From: an uncultured Candidatus Hydrogenedens sp.
Lineage (GTDB): Bacteria > Desulfobacterota_D > UBA1144
NCBI GenBank assembly: GCA_902609885.1
Contig: CACLTT010000005.1
Coordinates: 79,476-119,502, forward strand
Length of the DNA: 40,027 nt
Reading direction: 5' to 3'
Within the stretch, counting starts at the first letter, position 1; each line of letters begins with the position of its first letter. Below, piece after piece: positions 26,314 through 33,501 of this stretch. A program made the translations under genes and the position numbers. The notes under the pieces are model-generated. The model did not search any database and was not told the origin of the DNA. It was given only the letters and a program-made list of their open reading frames with translations.

Positions 26314-27301
26314 AAATAGAAGAATAATTCAAAAAGAATTCAGTAGTATTGATAATTTGACAATAGATAGTTTTGATATTCCCGTGGTAAGTAACGATGA
26401 GGTTTTGATAGAAGTTTATTGTGCTGGGATAAGCTTTGCTGATATTCTTGCTTATGAAGGTAATTATCAAGATAGTCCATCCTTACCATTTGTTGCTGGA
26501 CTTGAAGTCTCAGGAGTCATTAAATCTATTGGATCAAATGTAGATAGTTTTGAACCAGGGAATGAAGTTATTGCTTTAACAAAATGGGGTGGTTTTTCAG
26601 AATATATATCAGTAAACCAGAACTTTGTTATAAAAAAATCTAAGAAAATTAATCATGATATTGGATCAAGCATGATCATAAATTATGGAACTGCTTTTTA
26701 TACAATATTCGAAAGATTAAAATGTAAGAAAAATGATAAAGTAATGATTCTAGGCGCTTCCGGTGGCATAGGAATAGCCACTATAGAAATTTGTAAAGCT
26801 TTAGGATGTGAAGTTATAGCTGTTGCCTCATCTATTGAAAAATTAAACGAGTGTAAAAAATATGGTGCAGACAAACTAATTCTAAAAGATGTGAATAAGC
26901 CCTTTAAGGAAATTTTAAAAAAAAATCTCAATGAAAAGGTCGATCATATTATTGATTCCATTGGTGGGAGTAGCACTATGGATTGTTTGAGTTTTTTGTC
27001 GTGGGAAGGATCATTAGTGCCAATGGGTTTTGCTTCAAAGGAGATTGCTAAGATTCCTGCAAACTTAATTCTGTTAAAAAATATTTCCATAGTGGGAGTG
27101 TTTTGGGGACCTTTTGCCAAAGGAAATAAAAGTTTTAATTTACAAGCAATTTCAAAGATTAATGATTTTTATGAACAAGGTCTGATCAAGATATCTAAGC
27201 CAACCCTCTATAGTTTTGATAATTTTAAAACAGCATTCAATTCGATAAAAGAGAGAAAATCTATAGGTAAACTTTCTCTTACAACTTCAAAATTTAAATA
27301 A
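26306..27301 (+). CDS. NADPH:quinone oxidoreductase-like MDR protein
   Basis: Medium-chain dehydrogenase/reductase of the zinc-free quinone oxidoreductase (QOR) branch. The GroES-like N-terminus (YCAGISFADILAYEGNY, then GLEVSGVIKSIG) is followed by a Rossmann fold with VMILGASGGIGIATIEICKA near residue 146. No structural or catalytic zinc ligands are evident. The length of 331 residues is normal. The substrate is not predictable: many relatives act on enoyl or quinone substrates. It overlaps cca by 8 bases and ends just before a bidirectional terminator. Confidence 0.85.
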   Translation: MTKNRRIIQKEFSSIDNLTIDSFDIPVVSNDEVLIEVYCAGISFADILAYEGNYQDSPSLPFVAGLEVSGVIKSIGSNVDSFEPGNEVIALTKWGGFSEYISVNQNFVIKKSKKINHDIGSSMIINYGTAFYTIFERLKCKKNDKVMILGASGGIGIATIEICKALGCEVIAVASSIEKLNECKKYGADKLILKDVNKPFKEILKKNLNEKVDHIIDSIGGSSTMDCLSFLSWEGSLVPMGFASKEIAKIPANLILLKNISIVGVFWGPFAKGNKSFNLQAISKINDFYEQGLIKISKPTLYSFDNFKTAFNSIKERKSIGKLSLTTSKFK

Positions 27302-27304
27302 AAA

Positions 27305-27339
27305 AATTAGGGGATAGCCTATAAGACAATCCCCTAATT
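27305..27339. terminator. Bidirectional Rho-independent terminator
   Basis: A perfect 11-bp inverted repeat, AATTAGGGGAT (27305-27315) and ATCCCCTAATT (27329-27339), with a 13-base loop. On the minus strand it is followed by a run of seven T (plus-strand A run 27300-27306), so it is strongest for the atp operon; AT-rich sequence follows on the plus side as well. It lies directly after the atpE stop codon. Confidence 0.85.
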
Positions 27340-27341
27340 AA

Positions 27342-27653
27342 TTAAATTTTACTCTGAAGTAAGAATGTTATAGCTAGGGCATAAATTACAAGTGACTCAA
27401 TAAGAGCTAAACCAATAATCATTGGTGTTTGAATTTGTCCAGCAGCACCTGGATTTCTACCAATTGCATTTAGAGCAGCATCCATAGTCTTACCTTGACC
27501 TATTGCACCACCTGCAGCTGCTAACCCAATACCTAACCCAGCACCAAGAGCTAAACCTGACACGGCTTCTCCGTTAGTAGCAGCATAAACTTCTGGTGAT
27601 ATCAAAAGCATTACTGATAAAATTGAAAAAGCATAAAGTGAAATTTTTCTCAT
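27342..27653 (-). CDS. atpE: ATP synthase Fo subunit c, with N-terminal leader
   Basis: Ring subunit of the Fo motor. Residues 1-24 look like a signal peptide (Lys3, hydrophobic core, VYAA), followed by a two-helix c subunit: first helix with glycine repeats (LALGAGLGIGLAAAGGAIGQG), polar loop GRNPGAAGQ and second helix GLALIESLVIYALAITFLL with the ion-carrying Glu86. Gln53, Glu86, Ser87 and Tyr91 occupy the same spacing as the sodium ligands Gln32, Glu65, Ser66 and Tyr70 of Ilyobacter tartaricus. Last gene of hemL-atpZ-atpI-atpB-atpE; a terminator follows at once, so atpF and F1 genes are elsewhere. Confidence 0.93.
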   Translation of the reverse strand: MRKISLYAFSILSVMLLISPEVYAATNGEAVSGLALGAGLGIGLAAAGGAIGQGKTMDAALNAIGRNPGAAGQIQTPMIIGLALIESLVIYALAITFLLQSKI

Positions 27654-27678
27654 TTTGGTCCTCCTTTAAAAATAATCT

Positions 27679-28380
27679 TTAATGATCATGACTCGTTGAG
27701 AGTGAAATATAAATACTTGAAAGAATTGTAAAAATAAATGCTTGTAAAAATGACACGAAGACACCCAAACCTATGAATATAGCAGGAACAATATATGGAG
27801 TTAAATTTGAAAAAATCTGTAAGACTAAATGATCACCAAACATATTCCAAAATAATCTTAATGATAAAGAAGCTGGTCTAACTAAATGACTAACAACTTC
27901 AATTATAATCATCAATGGAGCTAAATAAATAATTGGGCCCATAAAATGTTTCAGATAACCTAATCCATGCTCCTTAAAACCCATGTAATTATAGACAAAG
28001 AAAATAACAGATGCACAAGCAAGGGTCGAATTTAAATTTTGAGTAGCAGGGTAAAAACCGGGGAAAACTCCCAATAAGTTTGAAAAAAATATGAAGAAAA
28101 AAGAACCGCCAAGTAATGGAAGGAGTTTCTTCGCTTTCTCTTCGCTTCCAAATATATCAGTTAATAGCTTTAATAAAAAGTCTAATGATAAAAATTCAAA
28201 AAGATTTGTTAATGAAAATTTTGGGCTTGGAACTAAAGAATTATTGTTAGTTGATTGAGATCTCACTCTTAACGATACTAAGAGCAAAAAAGTAACAACT
28301 AATAATGATCCAATTACATGATCATATTCATTAACACCAATAAGCTCAGTCCATTGAGCATGATCTAAAGCTGCACCCAT
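27679..28380 (-). CDS. atpB: ATP synthase Fo subunit a
   Basis: Stator channel subunit, 233 residues with five to six membrane segments. The essential Arg lies in SLSLRLFWNMFGDHLVL, and the partner segment QAFIFTILSSIYISL closes the protein. FPGFYPATQNLNSTLACA matches the conserved PTxNLNxT loop. The overall pattern (KEHG, YLKHFMGP, HLVRPASLS) is like a subunits of deltaproteobacteria as I know them. It begins 2 bases after atpI and is followed after 25 bases by atpE. Confidence 0.95.
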   Translation of the reverse strand: MGAALDHAQWTELIGVNEYDHVIGSLLVVTFLLLVSLRVRSQSTNNNSLVPSPKFSLTNLFEFLSLDFLLKLLTDIFGSEEKAKKLLPLLGGSFFFIFFSNLLGVFPGFYPATQNLNSTLACASVIFFVYNYMGFKEHGLGYLKHFMGPIIYLAPLMIIIEVVSHLVRPASLSLRLFWNMFGDHLVLQIFSNLTPYIVPAIFIGLGVFVSFLQAFIFTILSSIYISLSTSHDH

Positions 28381-28382
28381 AA

Positions 28383-28709
28383 CTATTTATCCTGAATAAG
28401 TAAAATAAACACAATTAAAATTACACTAAAACCACTTAAAAATCCAATTAAGTCTAATGATAGATATTCAACTAAAAGGACTGTTGATAAAGCTATTAAA
28501 GATATCTTCAATAAAGTAGACAATAAAACGAAAAATTTACCCTTTTTCTTTAGTAAAAACATATTTGTGATCATCTTTATTCCGATACAATTTATGTAAG
28601 ATAGAACTGAGCCATAAAAAGCTCCTTTAACTAATGTGCTATTTGTTATTAGAAAGATAATATAAAAAAAAATTGTTAATCCCGATCCTATAAATATAAA
28701 TTTTTTCAT
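28383..28709 (-). CDS. atpI: ATP synthase I-type protein (AtpI)
   Basis: A 108-residue protein with four hydrophobic segments and basic loops (FLLKKKGKFF). Sequence conservation in this family is low; position between atpZ and atpB and the four-helix pattern support AtpI, a non-structural protein that helps assembly of the c ring and Mg2+ supply. It starts one base after the atpZ stop and ends 2 bases before atpB. Confidence 0.75.
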   Translation of the reverse strand: MKKFIFIGSGLTIFFYIIFLITNSTLVKGAFYGSVLSYINCIGIKMITNMFLLKKKGKFFVLLSTLLKISLIALSTVLLVEYLSLDLIGFLSGFSVILIVFILLIQDK

Positions 28710-28710
28710 A

Positions 28711-28923
28711 TCAATTTCCTTTTTTAAATTTGTTCAATATTTTAAACATTATAATAAAGCCTGATATACTTCCTAAAACAATGCCAATTAAAGCAAAAGT
28801 ATGACCCATATTAAACTTATTATCCAAGTAATCTCCGATAAATAGTCCTGCAAGAATGGTACAAGCAAGCTCTGAACCAACTAAAAAAGATTTAAACCAT
28901 ATATTCTTTATAGAATTTCTAAT
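28711..28923 (-). CDS. atpZ: AtpZ-type small membrane protein with apparent ATT start
   Basis: Fills the gap between hemL and atpI. The frame reads about 70 residues with two membrane segments: FLVGSELACTILAGLFIGDY (about 13-32), a short loop DNKFNMGHTF, then ALIGIVLGSISGFIIMFKIL. The G-x-(l)-G-D-x-L-D signature and the GxxLG of the second helix match AtpZ (ATPase gene 1 family), the usual first gene before atpI. No ATG, GTG or TTG occurs in frame before the first helix; an in-frame TGA lies upstream within the hemL sequence. ATT at 28923 has GGAG seven bases upstream and overlaps the hemL stop (ATTAG), so it is my choice; ATA at 28911 is an alternative. Confidence 0.75.
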   Translation of the reverse strand: MRNSIKNIWFKSFLVGSELACTILAGLFIGDYLDNKFNMGHTFALIGIVLGSISGFIIMFKILNKFKKGN

Positions 28924-30211
28924 TAGGAATCTCCAGGTTTTTCAGAGCATTTATACATATTTCAGAGGTCTTACTTATATCCTCTAGTGTATGAGCAGAA
29001 GATACAAATATTGTTTCAAATTGCGATGGAGGAAACATTATTCCTTTATTTAATATAAACCTGAAAAAATTACCAAATTTCTTAAAATTGCATTTTTTTA
29101 CATCATCAAAGTTTTTAGGACTATTATCTGTAAAAAATATCGTTAACATAGAACCCAATTGGTTAATAGAAACGCCTTTTACTTCAGATAGTATATTTTC
29201 TTTTAACTTTGATGCTTTTAATTCTATATCTTTATATAAGAATTTGTTCTCATGTAGCAGTAGATTTAAAGTTGCAAGACCAGCTGATACTGCCACAGGA
29301 TTACCTGATAAGGTTCCAGCATGATATACACCTCCAATAGGAGATATATTTTGCATAATTTCTTTTTTACCACCGAATGCACCTATTGGAAAACCTCCAC
29401 CAATAATTTTTCCAATACAAGACATATCTGGTTTTACCTTTAAATATTGTTCAGCCCCTCCCAAGGATGCTCTAAAACCTGTTATAACTTCATCAAAAAT
29501 TAAAACTATTTGGTTTTCATCACAAATTTTTCTTATTTCTTGTACAAAATTATCTTTTGGTAATATTAATCCCATATTTGCTGGAATTGGCTCCATAATT
29601 ATTGCAGCAATCTCATCTTTATTATTACCCACAATCTTTTTAACTTGGTCTAAATTGTTAAAATTTGCAATAAGTGTATTTTTTATAAAATCATCAGGAA
29701 CTCCTTTCGAAAAAGCTTCTCCAAAAGTTGAGGCACCGGAACCTGCTGATACTAATAAATGGTCAATATGCCCATGATAGCAACCTTCAAACTTAATAAT
29801 TTTATCTTTCCCAGTAAAACCTCTTGCTGCTCTTATTGCGCTCATAGTTGCTTCTGTGCCTGAACTAGTAAGTCTTAACATTTCCATAGAAGGCATTAGT
29901 TTAGAAATTATTTTAGCAAGCTTAACTTCTTTCATGTGGCATGCACCATATGTAGTACCAAAATCTAGAGCTGTTTTTGCTGCATCAATAACTTCTTTTT
30001 TCCCATGACCAAAAATTAGTGGTCCGAAGGAAGAGATATAGTCTATATATATATTATTATCGATATCTTCAATATATGCCCCAAAAGATCTTTTTATAAA
30101 CCTTGGATCTTCTTTGACTGCACTAAACGATCTGACAGGACTATTTACTCCACCAGGCATATATTTGAGTGCTTGTTTAAAAACATTTTTTGAATTTTTT
30201 ATATTTTTCAT
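28919..30211 (-). CDS. hemL: Glutamate-1-semialdehyde 2,1-aminomutase
   Basis: PLP enzyme that makes 5-aminolevulinate in the C5 heme pathway. PLP-site Lys lies in CIGKIIGGGFPIGAFGG near residue 268. The N-terminal YMPGGVNSPVRSF and the gate loop GTLSGNPVAVSAGLA are characteristic. Length is 430 residues. First gene of the minus-strand unit with atpZ-atpI-atpB-atpE. TATAATATAAT in the 36-base divergent gap to ispE is the likely -10 region; no ribosome site is seen. Confidence 0.95.
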   Translation of the reverse strand: MKNIKNSKNVFKQALKYMPGGVNSPVRSFSAVKEDPRFIKRSFGAYIEDIDNNIYIDYISSFGPLIFGHGKKEVIDAAKTALDFGTTYGACHMKEVKLAKIISKLMPSMEMLRLTSSGTEATMSAIRAARGFTGKDKIIKFEGCYHGHIDHLLVSAGSGASTFGEAFSKGVPDDFIKNTLIANFNNLDQVKKIVGNNKDEIAAIIMEPIPANMGLILPKDNFVQEIRKICDENQIVLIFDEVITGFRASLGGAEQYLKVKPDMSCIGKIIGGGFPIGAFGGKKEIMQNISPIGGVYHAGTLSGNPVAVSAGLATLNLLLHENKFLYKDIELKASKLKENILSEVKGVSINQLGSMLTIFFTDNSPKNFDDVKKCNFKKFGNFFRFILNKGIMFPPSQFETIFVSSAHTLEDISKTSEICINALKNLEIPN

Positions 30212-30247
30212 AAAATTTTTAAATTATGAATTATATTATATCAGTGT
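30212..30247. promoter_or_regulatory. Divergent hemL/ispE promoter region
   Basis: A 36-base region of nearly pure A and T apart from the last few bases. On the minus strand it has two overlapping TATAAT boxes (within about 30231-30241), leaving a leader of about 11-16 bases before hemL. On the plus strand TTATAT (30236-30241) lies six bases before the ispE ATG. The boxes for the two directions overlap each other. Confidence 0.45.
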
Positions 30248-31120
30248 ATGGAAAGGATTAATATTTTATCTCCAGCAAAAATAAATTTATCTTTAGATAT
30301 TATTTCAAAAAGAGAGGATAACTTTCACAATATTAGATCTTATGTGCAAATAATTGATTTTTTTGATGAAATAAGTATTGAAATAGATAATAATGATTCG
30401 AATATATCGCTTGATTGTTCAGAAAAAAAAATATCAACGAATGAAAATCTTGCATATATTGCTGCAAATAAATTTTTAGAAGCTTTTAACATTGATTCAG
30501 GTTTAAAAATTAAAATAAAAAAGAAGATTCCACTGGGCTCAGGAATGGGTGGTGGAAGTAGTAACGCCGCAGCAGTTTTAATCGGGCTCAGTAAAATTTT
30601 TAAAATTGAAGATTTTCAAAAAATTCTTAATTTAGGAGAAGAATTAGGCTCTGATATTCCTCTTTTTTTATATTCTAGATCAGCATGCATAAGCCAAAAG
30701 GGCCAAGTTGTAAATTTAGTTAAGAATCCACCCAAGCTAAATTATTTTATTGTTATGCCAAGACTAGAAATATCATCAAAAAAGTCCTATAGAAATTGGA
30801 AAGTTAATGAAGAGTATATAAATAATTTTCATAAGAGATCAAAGTATAAGAAAATTTATTTTGACGATAATACTATTGAAATTAAAAATGATTTTTATCC
30901 CTTAATAATCAAAAATTATTCAGAATTTTATGAAATCATTCATTTTCTTAATTCATCTGAACTTGAGAGTTTTTCAATTACTGGATCAGGATCAGCTATT
31001 TTTTCAATTATTGATAATAACGTTAATGTGGATGAATTAAAAAGTTATATTGAGTCATCAAATAAATTCAGGGTTTCAATCAACTCATCAATTGAAGGTT
31101 GGAGATTCCAAATCGATTGA
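30248..31120 (+). CDS. ispE: 4-diphosphocytidyl-2-C-methyl-D-erythritol kinase
   Basis: GHMP kinase of the MEP isoprenoid pathway. N-terminal SPAKINLSLDI with the catalytic Lys, and the ATP loop PLGSGMGGGSSNAAAVLIGL, are diagnostic; the C-terminal SFSITGSGSAIFSI is the third GHMP motif. Length is 290 residues. It stands alone upstream of tRNA-Gln. Its product pathway feeds the polyprenyl synthase at 18.7 kb. Confidence 0.94.
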   Translation: MERINILSPAKINLSLDIISKREDNFHNIRSYVQIIDFFDEISIEIDNNDSNISLDCSEKKISTNENLAYIAANKFLEAFNIDSGLKIKIKKKIPLGSGMGGGSSNAAAVLIGLSKIFKIEDFQKILNLGEELGSDIPLFLYSRSACISQKGQVVNLVKNPPKLNYFIVMPRLEISSKKSYRNWKVNEEYINNFHKRSKYKKIYFDDNTIEIKNDFYPLIIKNYSEFYEIIHFLNSSELESFSITGSGSAIFSIIDNNVNVDELKSYIESSNKFRVSINSSIEGWRFQID

Positions 31121-31164
31121 ATTTACAAAAAATACCTGTATCCTCAACATTTATATGATTTATT

Positions 31165-31235
31165 TGGCCCGTCGTCTAATGGCAGGACTCTTGGTTTTGG
31201 TCCAAGCAATGGAGGTTCGAATCCTTCCGGGCCAG
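31165..31235 (+). tRNA. tRNA-Gln (TTG anticodon), no encoded CCA
   Basis: Cloverleaf by eye: acceptor TGGCCCG pairs with CGGGCCA, D-arm around GTCTAATGGCAGGAC, anticodon stem CTTGG/CCAAG with loop TTTTGGT (anticodon TTG, reading CAA and CAG), T-arm GGAGG-TTCGAAT-CCTTC. The discriminator is G and is followed by TTTTT, so CCA must be added after transcription. Confidence 0.95.
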
Positions 31236-31243
31236 TTTTTCTC

Positions 31244-31272
31244 TTCACATTAAGAGTTGAAAATAGTATAAT
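31244..31272 (+). promoter_or_regulatory. Promoter of the sigma factor gene
   Basis: TTCACA (31244-31249), a 17-base spacer and TATAAT (31267-31272). The start near 31279 gives a leader of about 38 bases with AAGGA (31305-31309) seven bases before the ATG. It begins 8 bases after the tRNA-Gln gene. Confidence 0.7.
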
Positions 31273-31316
31273 TAGGCACGATATTTGTATGTCAATAAGA
31301 TTATAAGGATTAATAT

Positions 31317-32444
31317 ATGAGTTCCGATGATTTTCAAGAGTATAATGAGCAGCAACCAGCAGCTGATTCTGACTTAGATGATAAAGCTCTTTTAGAGGAA
31401 TATCAAAAAACAACTCTACGTAATGTAGGGGCTAAATCTAAAAAGAAAGACTGGGTTCCCGATGAACAATATAGGCTTCTATATGTATATTTCAAAGATA
31501 TGTCTTTAGAGCCTCTTTTGAAATCAAAGCAAGAGGTTGAGGTTTCGGCAAAAATAAAAAAATCTGAATTGATAGCAAGTAATTTTAAACAAATGTTAGA
31601 GGATGTTGAATCTTCATCAATTTCTGCTGTACAAAAAAGAAAGCTAGTAAGCTTAAAAGGTGGTAAAAAAAGAAGAGTTGCTGAGGTTGAAGGGTACATT
31701 AAGGCATATACAAACTTAGCTAATAACTTAAAGGAGAGATTTGTTAAGGCAAATTTAAGATTAGTTGTTAGTATTGCGAAAAGATATATTGGTAGAGGAT
31801 TGGCTTTACAGGATTTGATCCAAGAGGGAAATGTTGGTTTAATGAGAGCCGTTGAAAGATTCGATCATACAAAGGGATTTAAATTTTCAACTTATGCTTC
31901 ATGGTGGATTCATCAAGCTATATCTAGAGCGCTTTTGGATCAAACAAGGACAATAAGAGTTCCTGTGTACGTTTTAGAGCAGGCTAGCAAGGTATTTAAA
32001 GCAAGTACCGCTTTGCAAAAAGATTTAGGTAGAAAACCTACTCCTAATGAAATTTCAGAAAAAGTGGGAATATCAGTTGATGGTGTGAAAAGAATATTGG
32101 AATCAACAAATGAAGTTGTTCAGCTTGATACCCCTGTATTCGACGGGGAAAAAGCTACTCTATTAGACTTTATTCCTGATGAAGGTTCACCAGTTCCGGA
32201 CAGAATCGTTGCTGAGAGCTCATTAACCGAGAGAATAAAAGGTGCTTTAAAAGCCTTAACTCCAAGAGAAGAAGAAATCATAAAAATGAGATTTGGTATT
32301 GATATGGAAAGTACTTATACCTTAGATGAGATTGGGAAGAAATTTGATTTAACTCGTGAAAGAATAAGGCAGATTGAGAAAAAAGCATTAGAAAAACTTG
32401 CTAAATCCGACGTAGGTGAAGTTTTAAAGAGTTTTTTAGAATAG
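31317..32444 (+). CDS. RNA polymerase sigma-70 family factor (RpoD/group 2-like)
   Basis: A 375-residue sigma factor with regions 1.2 ([19 protein letters not shown]), 2 ([51 protein letters not shown]), 3 ([10 protein letters not shown] onward) and 4 ([33 protein letters not shown]). The long region 1.1 of classical RpoD is reduced to about 40 acidic residues. The -10 reading segment has WWIHQ where almost all housekeeping factors have WWIRQ. It could be the primary factor of a reduced genome or a group 2 factor. The LLM oxidoreductase starts 4 bases after it. Confidence 0.85.
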   Translation: MSSDDFQEYNEQQPAADSDLDDKALLEEYQKTTLRNVGAKSKKKDWVPDEQYRLLYVYFKDMSLEPLLKSKQEVEVSAKIKKSELIASNFKQMLEDVESSSISAVQKRKLVSLKGGKKRRVAEVEGYIKAYTNLANNLKERFVKANLRLVVSIAKRYIGRGLALQDLIQEGNVGLMRAVERFDHTKGFKFSTYASWWIHQAISRALLDQTRTIRVPVYVLEQASKVFKASTALQKDLGRKPTPNEISEKVGISVDGVKRILESTNEVVQLDTPVFDGEKATLLDFIPDEGSPVPDRIVAESSLTERIKGALKALTPREEEIIKMRFGIDMESTYTLDEIGKKFDLTRERIRQIEKKALEKLAKSDVGEVLKSFLE

Positions 32445-32448
32445 TTTT

Positions 32449-33501
32449 ATGAACAAAATCAAATTTGGACTTGTACCACCAATGCCTGGTGCCGATTGTG
32501 ATGAACTTATAAATTTCTCCATTAAAGCTGATAAATTAAAATTTGATTCATTATGGTTTCCAGACCATTTAGCTTTTATTGCTCCAAGCCCAGCTTTCGA
32601 AGCATGGACTATAGCTGCGGCAGTTGCAAAAGTTACAGAAAATATCACCATTGGAACAACATCTGATCCTCATAGAAATCATCCTGCAGTCTTCGCACAG
32701 AGGCTTGCTACTGTAGACCATATATCTAAGGGAAGAGTGGCTTTAGGTCTGGGGGTTGGGGAATCAATGAATACAGATGCTTATGGTATTCCCTGGGATA
32801 ATCCTTTTCAAAGGATGACAGAGTCAATGGATGTTATGAAGCTTTTATGGTCTACAAAGAATTCGATTAATTATGATGGAGATTTTTTTAAATTAAAAGA
32901 CGCATCACTACTTCTTAATCTATATAAAGACAAGAAGACTTTACCTTTTTATTTTGCTACCCATACAGATAAAGGTCTCGATTTAATTGGTAGGGCTGGC
33001 GATGGTTGGATGCCACTTGATTTAACACCGAATCTATATAGAGAATACTTAAGTAAGATAGAGGTATCTGCAAAAAATTCAGGAAGAAATCTCAACCAAA
33101 TTGACACTACCATATGGATATTTACTTCATTGGGATCTAATGAGGATGAAGCATATAAATCTCTTGAGCCTTTTAGATATGTATGTATTATGCAAGAACA
33201 ATTAAAAAAAGCAGGTTATGATATAAATATTCCTGAAGAATATAAGGGATTAAATTATTTTAATATCACGCCTACAGATGAAGCAAGAAAAGAAAAATTT
33301 AGGGACCTGGGAAAATATTTTCCTCGTGAGGCAATCATAGACTTTACAATAACGGGTTCAAAAAAAGATTGTATTAAAAAAATTGAAAAATATATTGAAA
33401 AGGGTGTGAAACATTTTGTCTTGTTTCATTATTTCAGCCCTGATCCTGATTTAGCGATGAAAATTTATGCTAAAGAAATTATTCCATATTTTAATTCTTA
33501 A
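32449..33501 (+). CDS. LLM-class (luciferase-like) flavin or F420-dependent oxidoreductase
   Basis: A TIM-barrel protein of the bacterial luciferase-like family, 350 residues. It contains FDSLWFPDHL near the start, the SDPHRNHPAVFAQRLATVDH segment and GRVALGLGVGES, features shared with F420-dependent members such as Mer and Fgd. Because the window encodes FO synthase, CofD and CofE, F420 is a credible cofactor, but FMN is possible and the substrate is unknown. It follows the sigma factor by 4 bases and overlaps the convergent binding-protein gene by 11. Confidence 0.85.
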   Translation: MNKIKFGLVPPMPGADCDELINFSIKADKLKFDSLWFPDHLAFIAPSPAFEAWTIAAAVAKVTENITIGTTSDPHRNHPAVFAQRLATVDHISKGRVALGLGVGESMNTDAYGIPWDNPFQRMTESMDVMKLLWSTKNSINYDGDFFKLKDASLLLNLYKDKKTLPFYFATHTDKGLDLIGRAGDGWMPLDLTPNLYREYLSKIEVSAKNSGRNLNQIDTTIWIFTSLGSNEDEAYKSLEPFRYVCIMQEQLKKAGYDINIPEEYKGLNYFNITPTDEARKEKFRDLGKYFPREAIIDFTITGSKKDCIKKIEKYIEKGVKHFVLFHYFSPDPDLAMKIYAKEIIPYFNS

